Positions 43,832 to 53,241 of a DNA stretch of 64,000 nt are shown here, piece after piece. The first letter of the stretch is position 1; every line of letters starts with the position of its first letter. Source of the stretch: Streptomyces aureus (GTDB taxonomy: Bacteria > Actinomycetota > Actinomycetes > Streptomycetales > Streptomycetaceae); contig NZ_JNZD01000013.1 of the NCBI RefSeq assembly GCF_000725495.1, positions 310,001-374,000 of the forward strand, written 5' to 3'. A program made the position numbers and the translations under genes. The notes beneath the pieces were generated by a model, which saw only the letters and a program-made list of their open reading frames with translations, was not told the DNA's origin and ran no database searches.

Positions 43832-46012
43832 GTGAAACAGGTCGTACAGAACTACAAGAGCGGCGAGCTCGCGCTGCTCGACGTGCCGGTCCCCGGGTGC
43901 AAGGCGGACGGTGTGCTGGTCCGCAGCGCCTACTCGCTGATCTCCACCGGGACCGAGCTCATGAAGGTGTCCGAGGCCGGCATGTCGATGCTCGGCAAGG
44001 CCCGCTCCCGCCCGGACCAGGTGGCCAAGGTCGTGCAGAGCGTGGCCACCAACGGGGTGCCCGCCACCTACCGCAAGGTGATGGGCAAGCTGGACTCCTA
44101 CACGCCGCTCGGCTATTCGCTGTGCGGGGTGGTCGAGCAGGTCGGCGCCGGGATCGACGACGTGAAGGTCGGCGACCTGGTGGCCTGCGCCGGCAACGAG
44201 CACGCGCTGCACGCCGAGCTGAACTGGGTGCCGAAGAACCTCTACGCCCCGATGCCGGACGGCCTCGCGCCCCGGCACGCGGCGTTCGGCACCGTCGGGT
44301 CCATCGCCCTGCAGGGCGTCCGCCAGGGCGAGTCACGGCTCGGCGAGGTGGCGCTGGTCATCGGCCTCGGGCTGATCGGGCAGCTGGTGGTCCAGCTGCT
44401 GACCGCCTCGGGCGTCCGTGTCGTCGGCGTCGACCCCGACCCGGCGCGCTGCGAGCTCGCCGAGCGCCTGGGCGCCGCGGCCTGTGGCGATCCCGCGTCC
44501 GCGGCCGTGGAGAGCGCCGTCGCCGAACTCACCGACGGCCACGGCGTGGACCAGGTGTACCTGGCGGCCGGCGGCGCCAGCAACCAGCCCGTGGAGCTGG
44601 CCGCGCGGCTGTGCCGGGACCGGGGCCGGGTCGTCGACATCGGCAAGTGCCGCCTCGACCTGCCGTGGAACGCGTACTACGAGAAGGAGCTCGACGTCCG
44701 GTTCTCCCGCAGCTACGGCCCCGGGCGCTACGACCCGGCGTACGAGCTGGAGGGCCGGGACTACCCGATCGGCTACGTGCGCTGGACCGAGCGCCGCAAT
44801 CTGGCCTGCTTCCTGGACCTGGTGGCCCGCGGCAAGGTCGACGTGGAGCCGCTGATCTCCCACATCGCCGACTTCGACGACGCCGTCGAGACGTACCGGT
44901 CGCTGAAGGACGGCGAACTGAAGGCCGTGGCCGTGCTGTTCCGCTATCCCGAGCAGACGGTGGAGGCCGAGGCCCCCGCCATGACCGTGCCCGAGGTGAA
45001 GCGGCCCGCCACCGCGGCGGCCCCGGCCCGGGCGGTCCGTACCCCGGTGCGGCTCGCCTTCGTCGGCGCGGGCAACTACGCGACCTCGATGCTGCTGCCG
45101 CACCTCGCGCAGCGCGACGGTGTGGAGCTTTCCACGGTCGTGACGACGACGGCGCTGTCCGCGGCCAACGCCCAGCGCAAGTTCGGCTTCTCCGAGGCGA
45201 CGACCGACCTGGACGCGGTGCTCGGCGACAAGTCGATCGACGCGGTGTTCGTGGTCACCCGGCACAGCTCGCACGCCGATCTGACCCGCAAGGCGCTGCT
45301 GGCGGGCAAGGCGGTCTTCGTGGAGAAGCCGCTGGCGCTCACCGAGGACGAACTGGCCGGTGTGCTGGCCGCGGTGGAGGAGTCCGGCAACGACCGGCTC
45401 CAGGTGGGCTTCAACCGCCGGTTCGCCCCGCTGCTGCTGGAGGCCAGGAAGCGGTTCGGTGCCAGGACGGGACCGGCGAGCCTGCGCTACCTCGTCAACG
45501 CGGGCCGCCTCGACCAGGGCAGCTGGTATCTCCAGCAGGGCAGCGAGGGCTCGCGGTTCGCCGGCGAGGGCGGGCACTTCATCGACACCGCGAGCTGGCT
45601 GCTCGACGCCGACCCGGTCTCGGTGTACGCGGTCGCCCCGTCCGGCAACGAGGACCTCCAGATCGTCCTCGGCTACCCGGACGGGTCCACGGCCACGATC
45701 AGCTATGTCACCACCGGGTCGCCCGGCTACCCCAAGGAGACGCTGGACCTGGTCGCGGACGGCAAGGTGCTGCGGCTCGACGACTTCGTGCGCGCCTCGG
45801 TGTACGGCCGCAAGCGCTGGGTCAGTTCGCGGCTGCCCAAGGCCCGGGACAAGGGCCAGTCGGCCGAACTGGCCGCGTTCGTCAAGGCCGTCAGGACCGG
45901 CGGTCCGATGCCGGTGCCGCTGGAGTCGCTGGTCGCCACCACGGCGGCCACCCTCGCCGTGCAGGCCGGTCTGGCCGGCGGAGCGCCGGTGACCCTGGCG
46001 GGCGCCCGATGA
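43832..46012 (+). CDS. Bi-domain oxidoreductase: MDR fused to Gfo/Idh/MocA
   Basis: 726-residue fusion. Residues 1 to about 375 are a medium-chain dehydrogenase (GYSLCGVVEQVGAGIDDVKVGDLVACAG, NAD motif GLGLIG near 178). The expected catalytic zinc Cys near residue 35 is replaced by the STGTEL segment, a known feature of this fusion type. After a Pro/Ala linker, residues 405-726 are a Gfo/Idh/MocA dehydrogenase (LAFVGAGNYA near 408, EKPLAL near 500, GGHFIDTASWLL near 585). GTG 43832 has AGAGGA upstream. The next gene overlaps by four bases and encodes a heparinase-like lyase; this pair is conserved in many polysaccharide loci. Product unknown. Confidence 0.85.
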   Translation: MKQVVQNYKSGELALLDVPVPGCKADGVLVRSAYSLISTGTELMKVSEAGMSMLGKARSRPDQVAKVVQSVATNGVPATYRKVMGKLDSYTPLGYSLCGVVEQVGAGIDDVKVGDLVACAGNEHALHAELNWVPKNLYAPMPDGLAPRHAAFGTVGSIALQGVRQGESRLGEVALVIGLGLIGQLVVQLLTASGVRVVGVDPDPARCELAERLGAAACGDPASAAVESAVAELTDGHGVDQVYLAAGGASNQPVELAARLCRDRGRVVDIGKCRLDLPWNAYYEKELDVRFSRSYGPGRYDPAYELEGRDYPIGYVRWTERRNLACFLDLVARGKVDVEPLISHIADFDDAVETYRSLKDGELKAVAVLFRYPEQTVEAEAPAMTVPEVKRPATAAAPARAVRTPVRLAFVGAGNYATSMLLPHLAQRDGVELSTVVTTTALSAANAQRKFGFSEATTDLDAVLGDKSIDAVFVVTRHSSHADLTRKALLAGKAVFVEKPLALTEDELAGVLAAVEESGNDRLQVGFNRRFAPLLLEARKRFGARTGPASLRYLVNAGRLDQGSWYLQQGSEGSRFAGEGGHFIDTASWLLDADPVSVYAVAPSGNEDLQIVLGYPDGSTATISYVTTGSPGYPKETLDLVADGKVLRLDDFVRASVYGRKRWVSSRLPKARDKGQSAELAAFVKAVRTGGPMPVPLESLVATTAATLAVQAGLAGGAPVTLAGAR

Positions 46013-47964
46013 CCATGAGCGCGGGCTGGTACCTGCGGCGGCTGTCCCGGATGGGGCCGCGGGAGATCGGCGGCCGGGTGGGCGACACCCTGCGCCGGCG
46101 ACGCTGGCGGTCGCTGCCGCCGGACGCCCCGGCCGTGACCGGCGCCCGGTTCACCGCGGTCCTGCCCGCGGGCACCGTGGCCGCCCTGGCGCCGGACGCG
46201 GTGAAGCGTCTCGTCGCCGAGGCGGACCGGCTGATGGACGGGCACGCCGAGTTCTTCGGGGTGGACCGCGACGACCTGGCCGCCCCGGACTGGTCCTTCG
46301 ACCCGAAGACCGGGCGCCGGGCCCCGCTGGTGCACGCCTTCGACGTGGCCTACCGCGACGAGGACGCGGTCGGGGACATCAAGCAGATCTGGGAGCCGTC
46401 CCGGCACCAGTACCTCACCGTGCTCGCCGCCGCGTACGCGGCCACCGGGGACGAGCGGTACGCCGAGCGGGTCGCCGCGCATCTGCGTTCGTGGTGGGAG
46501 GTCAACGCGCCGCTGTGCGGGGTGCACTGGACCAGCGGCATCGAGCTGGGCATCCGGCTGCTGTCCTGGGTGTGGATCCGCCGGCTGCTCGACGGCTGGA
46601 GCGGCGCGGCCGCGCTGTTCGAGGACAACCCGGTGGCGCGGAACCAGATCTGGCACCACCAGCGCTGGCTGGCCGCCTTCCCCAGCCGGGCCTCCTCGGC
46701 GAACAACCACGTCATCGCGGAGGCCGCCGGGCAGTTCGCCGCGGCCTGCGCGTTCGGCTGGTTCCCCGCCTCGGCGCGCTGGCGTGCCGACGCGCTGCGC
46801 TCGCTGGACCGGAACCTGCGGGCCAACACCTTCGGCTCCGGGCTCAACCGGGAGCTGGCGACCGAGTACCACGGGCTGGTGCTGGAGCTCGGACTGGCCG
46901 CGCTGGCCGAGGCGGACGCCGCCGGGGTGCAGGTACCCCCGACGGTCCGGCTGGTGCTGCTGCGGATGACCGACGCGCTCGCGGCGGTCGTGGACAACCG
47001 GCTGCGGCCGCCGCGCCAGGGCGACGCGGACGACGGGCACGGTCTGATCGTGGACGGCGCGGGCACCGACCGCTGGGGCTCGCTGCTGGCCACCGGGGAA
47101 GCCGTGTTCGGCCGGCTCGACTGGTGGCCGGAGGTGACCGGCACCGACGTGCGCACCCCGCTGCTGGCCGCCCTCGTACGGCCGTACGGGAAGGACGGGA
47201 CCACACCGGCCGTGTCCCGCCCGGCGGGCCTGCCGGCCCACTTCCCCGACGCCGGCATGACGATCCTGCGCGGTCCCGAGGGGATCTGGGTCCGCTGCGA
47301 CGGCGGCCCGCACGGGTTCCTGTCCATCGCCGCGCACGCCCACGCGGACGCGCTGTCCGTGGAGGTACGGCACGACGGGGTCGACGTCCTCGCCGACCCG
47401 GGGACGTACTGCTACCACGGGCAGCCCGAGTGGCGGAGCTACTTCCGCTCCACCCTCGGCCACAACACCCTGGAGCTGGACGGCACCGACCAGTCCGTCT
47501 CCGGCGGCCCGTTCCTGTGGACCCGGCACGCGGGCACCCGGGTCCTGGTCGCGGACACCTCCGGCGAGACGGCCCGCTGGTGCGCCGAGCACGACGGCTA
47601 CGAGGACTCCGTGCACCGCCGCCGGGTGGAACTGACCTCCGCGAGGCGCGAGGTGAAGGTGGTCGACGAGGTACGCGGCCCGCGCCGCACGGTGCGCCTC
47701 GCGTTCCACCTCGGTCCGGAGGTCACCGCGGACCTGGAGGGGAACCGGGCACTGCTCACCTGGACCCGGGACGGCGAGGAGCGCTCCGCGGTGCTCGACC
47801 TGCCCGGGGAGCTGACCTGGCGGGCGCACCGCGGCGAGAGCGAACCGCCGCTGGGCTGGTACTCCGCGGGCTTCGGACAAAAGGAGCCCGCCACCACGCT
47901 GGTCGGCACCGGAGTCGCCGAGGGCACGCGGGAGTTCGGCACCGTACTCGGGTTCCGCGGCTAG
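46009..47964 (+). CDS. Heparinase II/III (alginate-lyase-like) family protein
   Basis: 651-residue protein. The N-terminal toroid (alpha/alpha) domain includes HAFDVAYRDEDAVGDIKQIWEPSRHQYL and HWTSGIELGIRLLSW; the C-terminal beta-sandwich has the catalytic-region text HAHADALSVEVRHDGVDVLAD, GTYCYHG, RSYFRSTLGHNTLELDG and HDGYEDSVHRRRVE. Such enzymes cleave uronate glycosidic bonds by beta-elimination. No signal peptide is evident, so cytoplasmic editing or a non-catalytic role is possible. ATG 46009 overlaps the previous stop (ATGA). Its presence supports a uronate in the polymer. Confidence 0.82.
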   Translation: MTMSAGWYLRRLSRMGPREIGGRVGDTLRRRRWRSLPPDAPAVTGARFTAVLPAGTVAALAPDAVKRLVAEADRLMDGHAEFFGVDRDDLAAPDWSFDPKTGRRAPLVHAFDVAYRDEDAVGDIKQIWEPSRHQYLTVLAAAYAATGDERYAERVAAHLRSWWEVNAPLCGVHWTSGIELGIRLLSWVWIRRLLDGWSGAAALFEDNPVARNQIWHHQRWLAAFPSRASSANNHVIAEAAGQFAAACAFGWFPASARWRADALRSLDRNLRANTFGSGLNRELATEYHGLVLELGLAALAEADAAGVQVPPTVRLVLLRMTDALAAVVDNRLRPPRQGDADDGHGLIVDGAGTDRWGSLLATGEAVFGRLDWWPEVTGTDVRTPLLAALVRPYGKDGTTPAVSRPAGLPAHFPDAGMTILRGPEGIWVRCDGGPHGFLSIAAHAHADALSVEVRHDGVDVLADPGTYCYHGQPEWRSYFRSTLGHNTLELDGTDQSVSGGPFLWTRHAGTRVLVADTSGETARWCAEHDGYEDSVHRRRVELTSARREVKVVDEVRGPRRTVRLAFHLGPEVTADLEGNRALLTWTRDGEERSAVLDLPGELTWRAHRGESEPPLGWYSAGFGQKEPATTLVGTGVAEGTREFGTVLGFRG

Positions 47965-47977
47965 GGGGGAAGGACGC

Positions 47978-49498
47978 TTGGGGATCAAGGGGCGGCGCCG
48001 GGCGCTGCCGGCCGCACTGCTGGTACTGGCCCTGTCCGCGGCGACCGGCTGCGACAGTTCGTCGGACACACGGCTGAAGCCGGCCGCGGAGCCGGCCGCG
48101 TCCGAGGCACGGGTGTGCTCCGAGCCCGGCTCCGGGCCGGCGAAGGCACCGGCGGGCGCAGTCACGGTCGATCCCGCGAAGCCCGGTGACCTGGCCGCGA
48201 AGACCAGGAGCCGTCCGGCGGGCACCACGTTCTGGCTCGAGCCGGGCCGCCACCGGCTCGACAAGGACCGCTACGCCCAGGTCCTGCCGAAGAAGGGGGA
48301 CGTCTACATCGGCGCGCCCGGAGCGGTGCTCGACGGCAGGAGGACCAATCAGTACGCGTTCGCCGGCAGTGCCCCCGACGTCACCATCCGCTTCCTGACC
48401 GTGCAGGACTTCGTCGCCCCGCAGAACGAGGGCGTGGTCAACCACGACTCGGCCGACGGCTGGGTGATCGAGCACACGACGATCAAGAACAACTCGGGCG
48501 CCGGACTGATGGCGGGCGCCCGTCAGCGGGTCCGCTCCAGCTGTCTGAAGGGCAACGGCCAGTACGGCATGAACGCGTACAAGGGCAACGGCCGCATCAC
48601 CGGCCTGGTGCTCGAGGGCAACGAGATCACGGGCAACAACACGGACGACTGGGAGCGCAAGCAGGAGGGCTGCGGCTGCACCGGCGGCGTCAAGTTCTGG
48701 GCCGTCGACGGCGCCGACATACGCGGCAACTGGGTGCACGACAACCGCGGTACCGGCCTGTGGGCGGACACCAACAACAACGACTTCCTCATCGAGGACA
48801 ACGTGCTCGAGGCCAACGACGGCGCCGCGCTCATCTACGAGACCAGCTACAACGCGGTCATCCGCGGGAACACGATCCGGCGGAACAACTGGGTCGAGGG
48901 GCGCAAGTACGCCGACCGCGGCGACAATTTCCCCTTCGCGACCGTCTATCTGTCCGAGTCCGGCGGGGAACCGCGGGTCCGGGCCCGCACCGACAAGATC
49001 GACATCTATCGCAACGTGCTGGAGGACAACTGGTCCGGCATCACCCTGTGGGAGAACGCCGACCGGTTCTGCAACAGCCCCGCCAACACCTCCTCCGGCG
49101 ACTGCACGCTGCTGGTGAAGAACACCAAGCGCTGTGTCCGGCCTGCGATCGCCGCCCAGCCGCTCTACGACGACTGCCGGTGGCGGACCCAGCGGGTCGA
49201 TATCCACGGCAACCGCTTCGTGCTGGACAAGTCCGTCGTCGGCTGCACGGTCCGGTGCGACCGCATGGCGGTGCTGGCCAACTACGGGACCTACCCGGAC
49301 TGGTCGCCCTACCAGGGCGAGCGGGTGGCCGAGGCGATCACCACCAAGCAGCACAACCGCTGGCACGACAACACCTACGTCGGTCCGTGGAGGTTCGTCG
49401 CCCACGACCCGAGCCGGATCCTCGACTCCGCGCAGTGGCAGGGGGCGCCGTACCTGCAGGACGCGGGCAGCACCTTCCGCGCCCAGGACGGTGGTTGA
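47978..49498 (+). CDS. Right-handed parallel beta-helix lipoprotein
   Basis: 506-residue exported protein. The signal sequence ends in a lipobox (LSAATGC, Cys25), so it is probably anchored outside the membrane. The body has repeated NxxxG/N beta-helix rungs, for example EHTTIKNNSGAGLMAG, LEGNEITGNN, GADIRGNWVHDNRGTGLWAD and IEDNVLEANDGAALIYETSYNAVIRGN. Several Cys pairs in the C-terminal third suggest disulfides. TTG 47978 has GGGGGGAAGGA just upstream. A polysaccharide-binding, epimerase or lyase role is likely from fold and neighbours (AlgG-like proteins share it), but active-site residues cannot be assigned. Confidence 0.8.
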   Translation: MGIKGRRRALPAALLVLALSAATGCDSSSDTRLKPAAEPAASEARVCSEPGSGPAKAPAGAVTVDPAKPGDLAAKTRSRPAGTTFWLEPGRHRLDKDRYAQVLPKKGDVYIGAPGAVLDGRRTNQYAFAGSAPDVTIRFLTVQDFVAPQNEGVVNHDSADGWVIEHTTIKNNSGAGLMAGARQRVRSSCLKGNGQYGMNAYKGNGRITGLVLEGNEITGNNTDDWERKQEGCGCTGGVKFWAVDGADIRGNWVHDNRGTGLWADTNNNDFLIEDNVLEANDGAALIYETSYNAVIRGNTIRRNNWVEGRKYADRGDNFPFATVYLSESGGEPRVRARTDKIDIYRNVLEDNWSGITLWENADRFCNSPANTSSGDCTLLVKNTKRCVRPAIAAQPLYDDCRWRTQRVDIHGNRFVLDKSVVGCTVRCDRMAVLANYGTYPDWSPYQGERVAEAITTKQHNRWHDNTYVGPWRFVAHDPSRILDSAQWQGAPYLQDAGSTFRAQDGG

Positions 49499-49499
49499 G

Positions 49500-50735
49500 A
49501 TGCGCACCGACCGCACACCGAAGATCGTCGGCACCGTCTGGGGACTGCTGATCCTCAACACGCTCGGCTCCGCCGGGGCGAAGACGATCGTCCCGCTGCC
49601 CCGGTCCCTCATCCAGATGGTCACGATGGGCGCGCTGGTCACCGCGTTCGCGCTGGCGCTCCTGGTCAACCTCCGGCTGCGGCTGCGGCCCAGCGCCTAT
49701 CTGTTCCTGCTCACCCTGCTCCTGGTGATGAGCGTGATCTCCAGCTCGCACCTGGAGTCGGGGTTCGGAGCGCTGTTCCGCTGCTTCCGGCTGGCCCTGT
49801 TCGTCGGCACGCTGTGGCTGCTGAGCCGCTGGTGGGACGGCGGCACGACGTTCGTCCGGCACCACATCCGGATGTACCTCGCGGTGCTCGGGACGGTGGC
49901 CGCGGGTCTGATCGCCTCGCCGGGCGCCGCCCTGCCCGACCTCTACGGCGGGCGGCTGGTCGGCGCGCTGTGGCCGCTCACCCCGCCGCAGATCGGACAG
50001 TACGCGGCGGTGATCATCGGGCTCACCGTGCTGCTCCTGCTGGACCGCAGGACCGACGGGAAGAGCGCGGCGGTGGTCATCGTGCCCTCGCTCGTGCTGC
50101 TGGCCCTGACCCACACCCGCACGGCCACGCTCGGTCTGCTCCTCGGGCTGGCGCTGGCGATCGGCTCGCTCATGCTGACCAGCGGCGCGGCCCGCCGGTT
50201 CTTCACCTGGGCGGTGGCGATCACAGCGGTGGCCGCGGTGGGATTCGCCTCCGCGCTGCAGACGTGGTTCCTGCGCGGCCAGAGCCAGGAGAACTTCTCC
50301 TCGCTCACCGGGCGGGCCAAGGTCTGGCACGCGCTGCTGGTGGCGCCCCGGACGACCTCCGAGTACCTGTTCGGCGCCGGTCTGGGCGACAAGTCGTTCG
50401 ACGGGCTGCCGATCGACAACAGCTGGCTGGCCGTCTACAACGAGCAGGGCGTGACCGGTGTCGGTCTGGTGGCCGCGTTCCTCGTGGTGCTGGGCGGTGT
50501 CGCGCTGCTGCGGCCGCCGTCGCTGTCACGGGCCTGCGCCATCTTCCTGATCAGCTACTGCGCGATCGCCTCGTACACCGAGGCCGGTCTGGGTGACGCC
50601 TCGCCGTATCTGCTGCACCTGGCCGTGGCCGCGTCGCTGCTCGCGACGCCCGCCCCGGTCACTCCCCTGCCGGTACCCGAAGTGCCCCGACGGCGGCGCG
50701 TCCCGCGCTGGGCCCAGAAGACGGAGGTGGGCTGA
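49500..50735 (+). CDS. O-antigen ligase/polymerase-like membrane protein (Wzy-like)
   Basis: 411-residue integral membrane protein with about ten hydrophobic helices and a long outer loop before the C-terminal helices (about residues 265-300). The loop contains LTGRAKVWHALL and FGAGLGDKSFDGLPIDNSWLAVYNEQG, the family pattern R-x-x-x-W followed by HN/DNxxL. It fits the Wzy/WaaL superfamily. As the only such protein here it is the probable repeat-unit polymerase. The ATG at 49500 overlaps the end of the previous gene's region by no bases (stop at 49498); a GTG at 49491 is also in frame. Confidence 0.82.
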   Translation: MRTDRTPKIVGTVWGLLILNTLGSAGAKTIVPLPRSLIQMVTMGALVTAFALALLVNLRLRLRPSAYLFLLTLLLVMSVISSSHLESGFGALFRCFRLALFVGTLWLLSRWWDGGTTFVRHHIRMYLAVLGTVAAGLIASPGAALPDLYGGRLVGALWPLTPPQIGQYAAVIIGLTVLLLLDRRTDGKSAAVVIVPSLVLLALTHTRTATLGLLLGLALAIGSLMLTSGAARRFFTWAVAITAVAAVGFASALQTWFLRGQSQENFSSLTGRAKVWHALLVAPRTTSEYLFGAGLGDKSFDGLPIDNSWLAVYNEQGVTGVGLVAAFLVVLGGVALLRPPSLSRACAIFLISYCAIASYTEAGLGDASPYLLHLAVAASLLATPAPVTPLPVPEVPRRRRVPRWAQKTEVG

Positions 50736-50737
50736 GC

Positions 50738-52006
50738 ATGCACGTCCTCGTGCTGCACAACCGCTACGCCTCGGCACAGCCGAGCGGTGAGAACAAGGTC
50801 GTCGACCAGGAGGTGGCGCTGCTGCGCGAGGGCGGCCACCGGGTCGAGCTGTTCGAGCGGCGCAGCGACGACATCGGCTCCCTGTCGCTGCCGGCCAAGG
50901 CCGCGCTGCCGTTGCGGGTGCCGTGGAACGCGGCGGTCCGCAGGGAGCTCGCGGCGAAGCTGCGCGCCGAACGGCCGGACGTGGTGCACGTCCACAACGT
51001 GTTCCCGCTGCTGTCGCCGGCGGTGCTGGCCGCCTGCGCGGACGCGGGCGTGCCCGCCGTCGCCACCCTGCACAACTACACCCAGGTCTGCCCGCCGGGC
51101 ACGCTGCAACGGGACGGCCGGCCCTGCACGGAGTGCGTCGGCTCCACGCCGCTGCCCGCGGTCCGGCACGGCTGCTACCGCGGCTCCCGGCTCGCGACCG
51201 TGCCGCTCGCGGTCAGCCTGTCGGCCAACCGGCGGCGGTGGCGGTCCGGGGTCGAGCGCTTCTTCTGCATCTCGGCGGCGCAGCGCGAGGTCCTGGTGGC
51301 GGCCGGTATGCCGGCCGAACGCCTGGTGGTGAAGCACAACTTCGTGCCGGAACCGGGGGTCGTGCGGGCCGGGGCCGGCGAGCATCTGCTCTTCCTCGGC
51401 CGGCTCGCGGAGGCCAAGGGGGTACGGCTGCTCATGGCCGCGTGGGACGAGATCGCCGCCGGCGGCGGGATCGGCGTACCGCTCGTGATCGCCGGAACGG
51501 GTCCGCTGGAGCCTGAGGTGACCGCCTGGGCCGCGGGCCGGGACGACGTGCGCTACGTCGGCCTGTACGACCAGCAGGAGTGCCGGCGCGCGATCGCGCG
51601 GTCGGTCGCCGTGGTGGCTCCCTCCACCTGGCTGGAGGCGTTCGGGCTGGTCGTCGTGGAGGCGATGGCGGCGGGGGTCCCGGCCGTCGCCGCCGGTCAC
51701 GGGGCCTTCGTGGAACTCGTCGAGGACGGGGTGACCGGGCTGCGGCACGTGCCAGGCGACGCCGGCTCGCTCGCGTCCTGTCTGCGCCGGATCGCGGCCG
51801 ACCCGGACCGCAACCGGGAGATGGGGCAGGCGGCCCGGCGCCGGTACGAACGGGACTTCAGCCCGGCCGTCGGGCTGGAGCGCCTGGTGGAGGGGTACCG
51901 CACCGCGATCTCGGTGCGGTCCGGCGGCGGGGACGGCCCGCCGCCGGTAGGGGAAAGAACGGGCTCGTCACGGGTACACCCGGGCGAGCGGGATGGGGGA
52001 CTTTGA
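50738..52006 (+). CDS. Glycosyltransferase family 4
   Basis: 422-residue GT-B glycosyltransferase. The N-terminal MHVLVLHNRYASAQPSGENKVVDQE is the signature of a GT4 subgroup common in capsule loci, followed by HVHNVFPLLSPAVLAAC and TLHNYTQVCPPGTLQRDGRPC with two Cys pairs. The nucleotide-sugar site is PSTWLEAFGLVVVEAMAAGVPAVA with the E-x7-E geometry. It starts two bases after the polymerase stop and overlaps the next start by one base (TGATG). The C-terminal 30 residues are low-complexity and probably flexible. Confidence 0.85.
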   Translation: MHVLVLHNRYASAQPSGENKVVDQEVALLREGGHRVELFERRSDDIGSLSLPAKAALPLRVPWNAAVRRELAAKLRAERPDVVHVHNVFPLLSPAVLAACADAGVPAVATLHNYTQVCPPGTLQRDGRPCTECVGSTPLPAVRHGCYRGSRLATVPLAVSLSANRRRWRSGVERFFCISAAQREVLVAAGMPAERLVVKHNFVPEPGVVRAGAGEHLLFLGRLAEAKGVRLLMAAWDEIAAGGGIGVPLVIAGTGPLEPEVTAWAAGRDDVRYVGLYDQQECRRAIARSVAVVAPSTWLEAFGLVVVEAMAAGVPAVAAGHGAFVELVEDGVTGLRHVPGDAGSLASCLRRIAADPDRNREMGQAARRRYERDFSPAVGLERLVEGYRTAISVRSGGGDGPPPVGERTGSSRVHPGERDGGL

Positions 52007-53241
52007 TGGCACGTTGCCGACTCTGCGGCGCGGCGTCGCTGGCGAGCGTGGTCGACCTGGGGGCGACCCCGCCGTGCGAGAGCTTTCTCGCCGCGGACCA
52101 ACTGGACCAACCGGAGCCGGCGTACCCGCTGCACCTGCGGGTGTGCACCGACTGCTGGCTCGCGCAGATCCCGCCGCTGATCTCACCGGAGGAGACGTTC
52201 AGCGAGTACGCGTACTTCTCCTCGTACTCGACCTCCTGGGTGGAGCACGCGCGGACGTTCGTCGACGGCGCGGCGGGGCGGCTCGGTCTGGGCGGCGACT
52301 CCTTCGTCGTCGAGGTCGCCAGCAACGACGGCTATCTGCTGAAGCACGTGGTGGACCGGGGGATCCGCTGCCTGGGCATCGAGCCCTCGGTGAACGTCGG
52401 GGCCACGGCGCGGGAGGCGGGGGTGCCCACGGTCACGGAGTTCCTGTCCCCGGACACCGGCGCCGCCGTCCGCGCCGAGCACGGCCCGGCGGACCTGGTC
52501 GTGGCCAACAACGTGTACGCGCACATCCCGGACGTGGTCGGGTTCACCCAGGGGCTGCGTGCCCTGGTCGCCGACGACGGCTGGGTCTCGATCGAGGTGC
52601 AGCACCTGCTGACCCTGATCGAGGAGAACCAGTACGACACGATCTACCACGAGCACTTCCAGTACTACACGGTCGCGTCCGCGATCCGGGCGCTGGCCAG
52701 CGGCGGCCTCACGCTCGTGGACGTCGAGCTGTTGCCCACCCACGGCGGCTCCATCCGGCTGTGGGCGCGGCCGGCCGAGGTGGCCGGTGAGCCCTCCGAC
52801 CGGGTGGCCGAGGTGCTCGACCGGGAGAAGGCCGCCGGGCTCCAGGACCTGTCCGGGTACACCGAGTTCTCCGCCCGGGTGGCCAAGGTGCGCCGGGACC
52901 TGCTGCGGTTCCTCATCGACGCGGCCGAGCGCGGCGAGCGGGTCGTCGGCTACGGGGCCCCGGGCAAGGGCAACACCCTGCTGAACCACTGCGGCATCCG
53001 GCCCGACCTGCTCGCGTACACGGTCGACCGCAACCCGTACAAGCACGGCAGGTTCACCCCCGGCACCCGGATCCCGATCCTGGCACCCGAGCAGATCGCC
53101 GCCGACAAGCCCGACTACGTCCTCGTCCTGCCGTGGAACCTGCGGGCCGAGCTGTCCGAGCAGCTGTCGTTCGTGCACGAGTGGGGCGGCCGCCTGGTCT
53201 TCCCGATTCCGGAACTGAGCATTGTCGAGGTCAAGGCATGA
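52006..53241 (+). CDS. Sugar C-methyltransferase with zinc-binding N-terminus
   Basis: 411-residue SAM-dependent methyltransferase of the TylC3/NovU type acting on a nucleotide-bound deoxysugar. N-terminal zinc site C4/C7 (CRLC) with C47/C50 (CTDC); SAM site VVEVASNDGYLLKHV (101-115); central EVQHLLTLIEENQYDTIYHEHFQYY; C-terminal GYGAPGKGNTLLNHCGI. Such enzymes typically branch a 4-keto sugar. ATG 52006 overlaps the previous stop by one base, with GGGGGA upstream. It starts the sugar-modification block running to 57027. The next gene starts with a 4-base overlap. Confidence 0.88.
   Translation: MARCRLCGAASLASVVDLGATPPCESFLAADQLDQPEPAYPLHLRVCTDCWLAQIPPLISPEETFSEYAYFSSYSTSWVEHARTFVDGAAGRLGLGGDSFVVEVASNDGYLLKHVVDRGIRCLGIEPSVNVGATAREAGVPTVTEFLSPDTGAAVRAEHGPADLVVANNVYAHIPDVVGFTQGLRALVADDGWVSIEVQHLLTLIEENQYDTIYHEHFQYYTVASAIRALASGGLTLVDVELLPTHGGSIRLWARPAEVAGEPSDRVAEVLDREKAAGLQDLSGYTEFSARVAKVRRDLLRFLIDAAERGERVVGYGAPGKGNTLLNHCGIRPDLLAYTVDRNPYKHGRFTPGTRIPILAPEQIAADKPDYVLVLPWNLRAELSEQLSFVHEWGGRLVFPIPELSIVEVKA

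Noticed and set aside
43897-46008. A long plus-strand frame continuous with the heparinase-like gene, giving a 1355-residue protein
   Set aside because: The first 700 codons overlap the bi-domain oxidoreductase in another frame and are Arg/Gly-rich shadow sequence; the real start is the ATGA overlap at 46009.
53133-53237. Long N-terminal extension of the cytidylyltransferase
   Set aside because: The extension lies out of frame over the methyltransferase; the nucleotide-binding motif begins right after ATG 53238.
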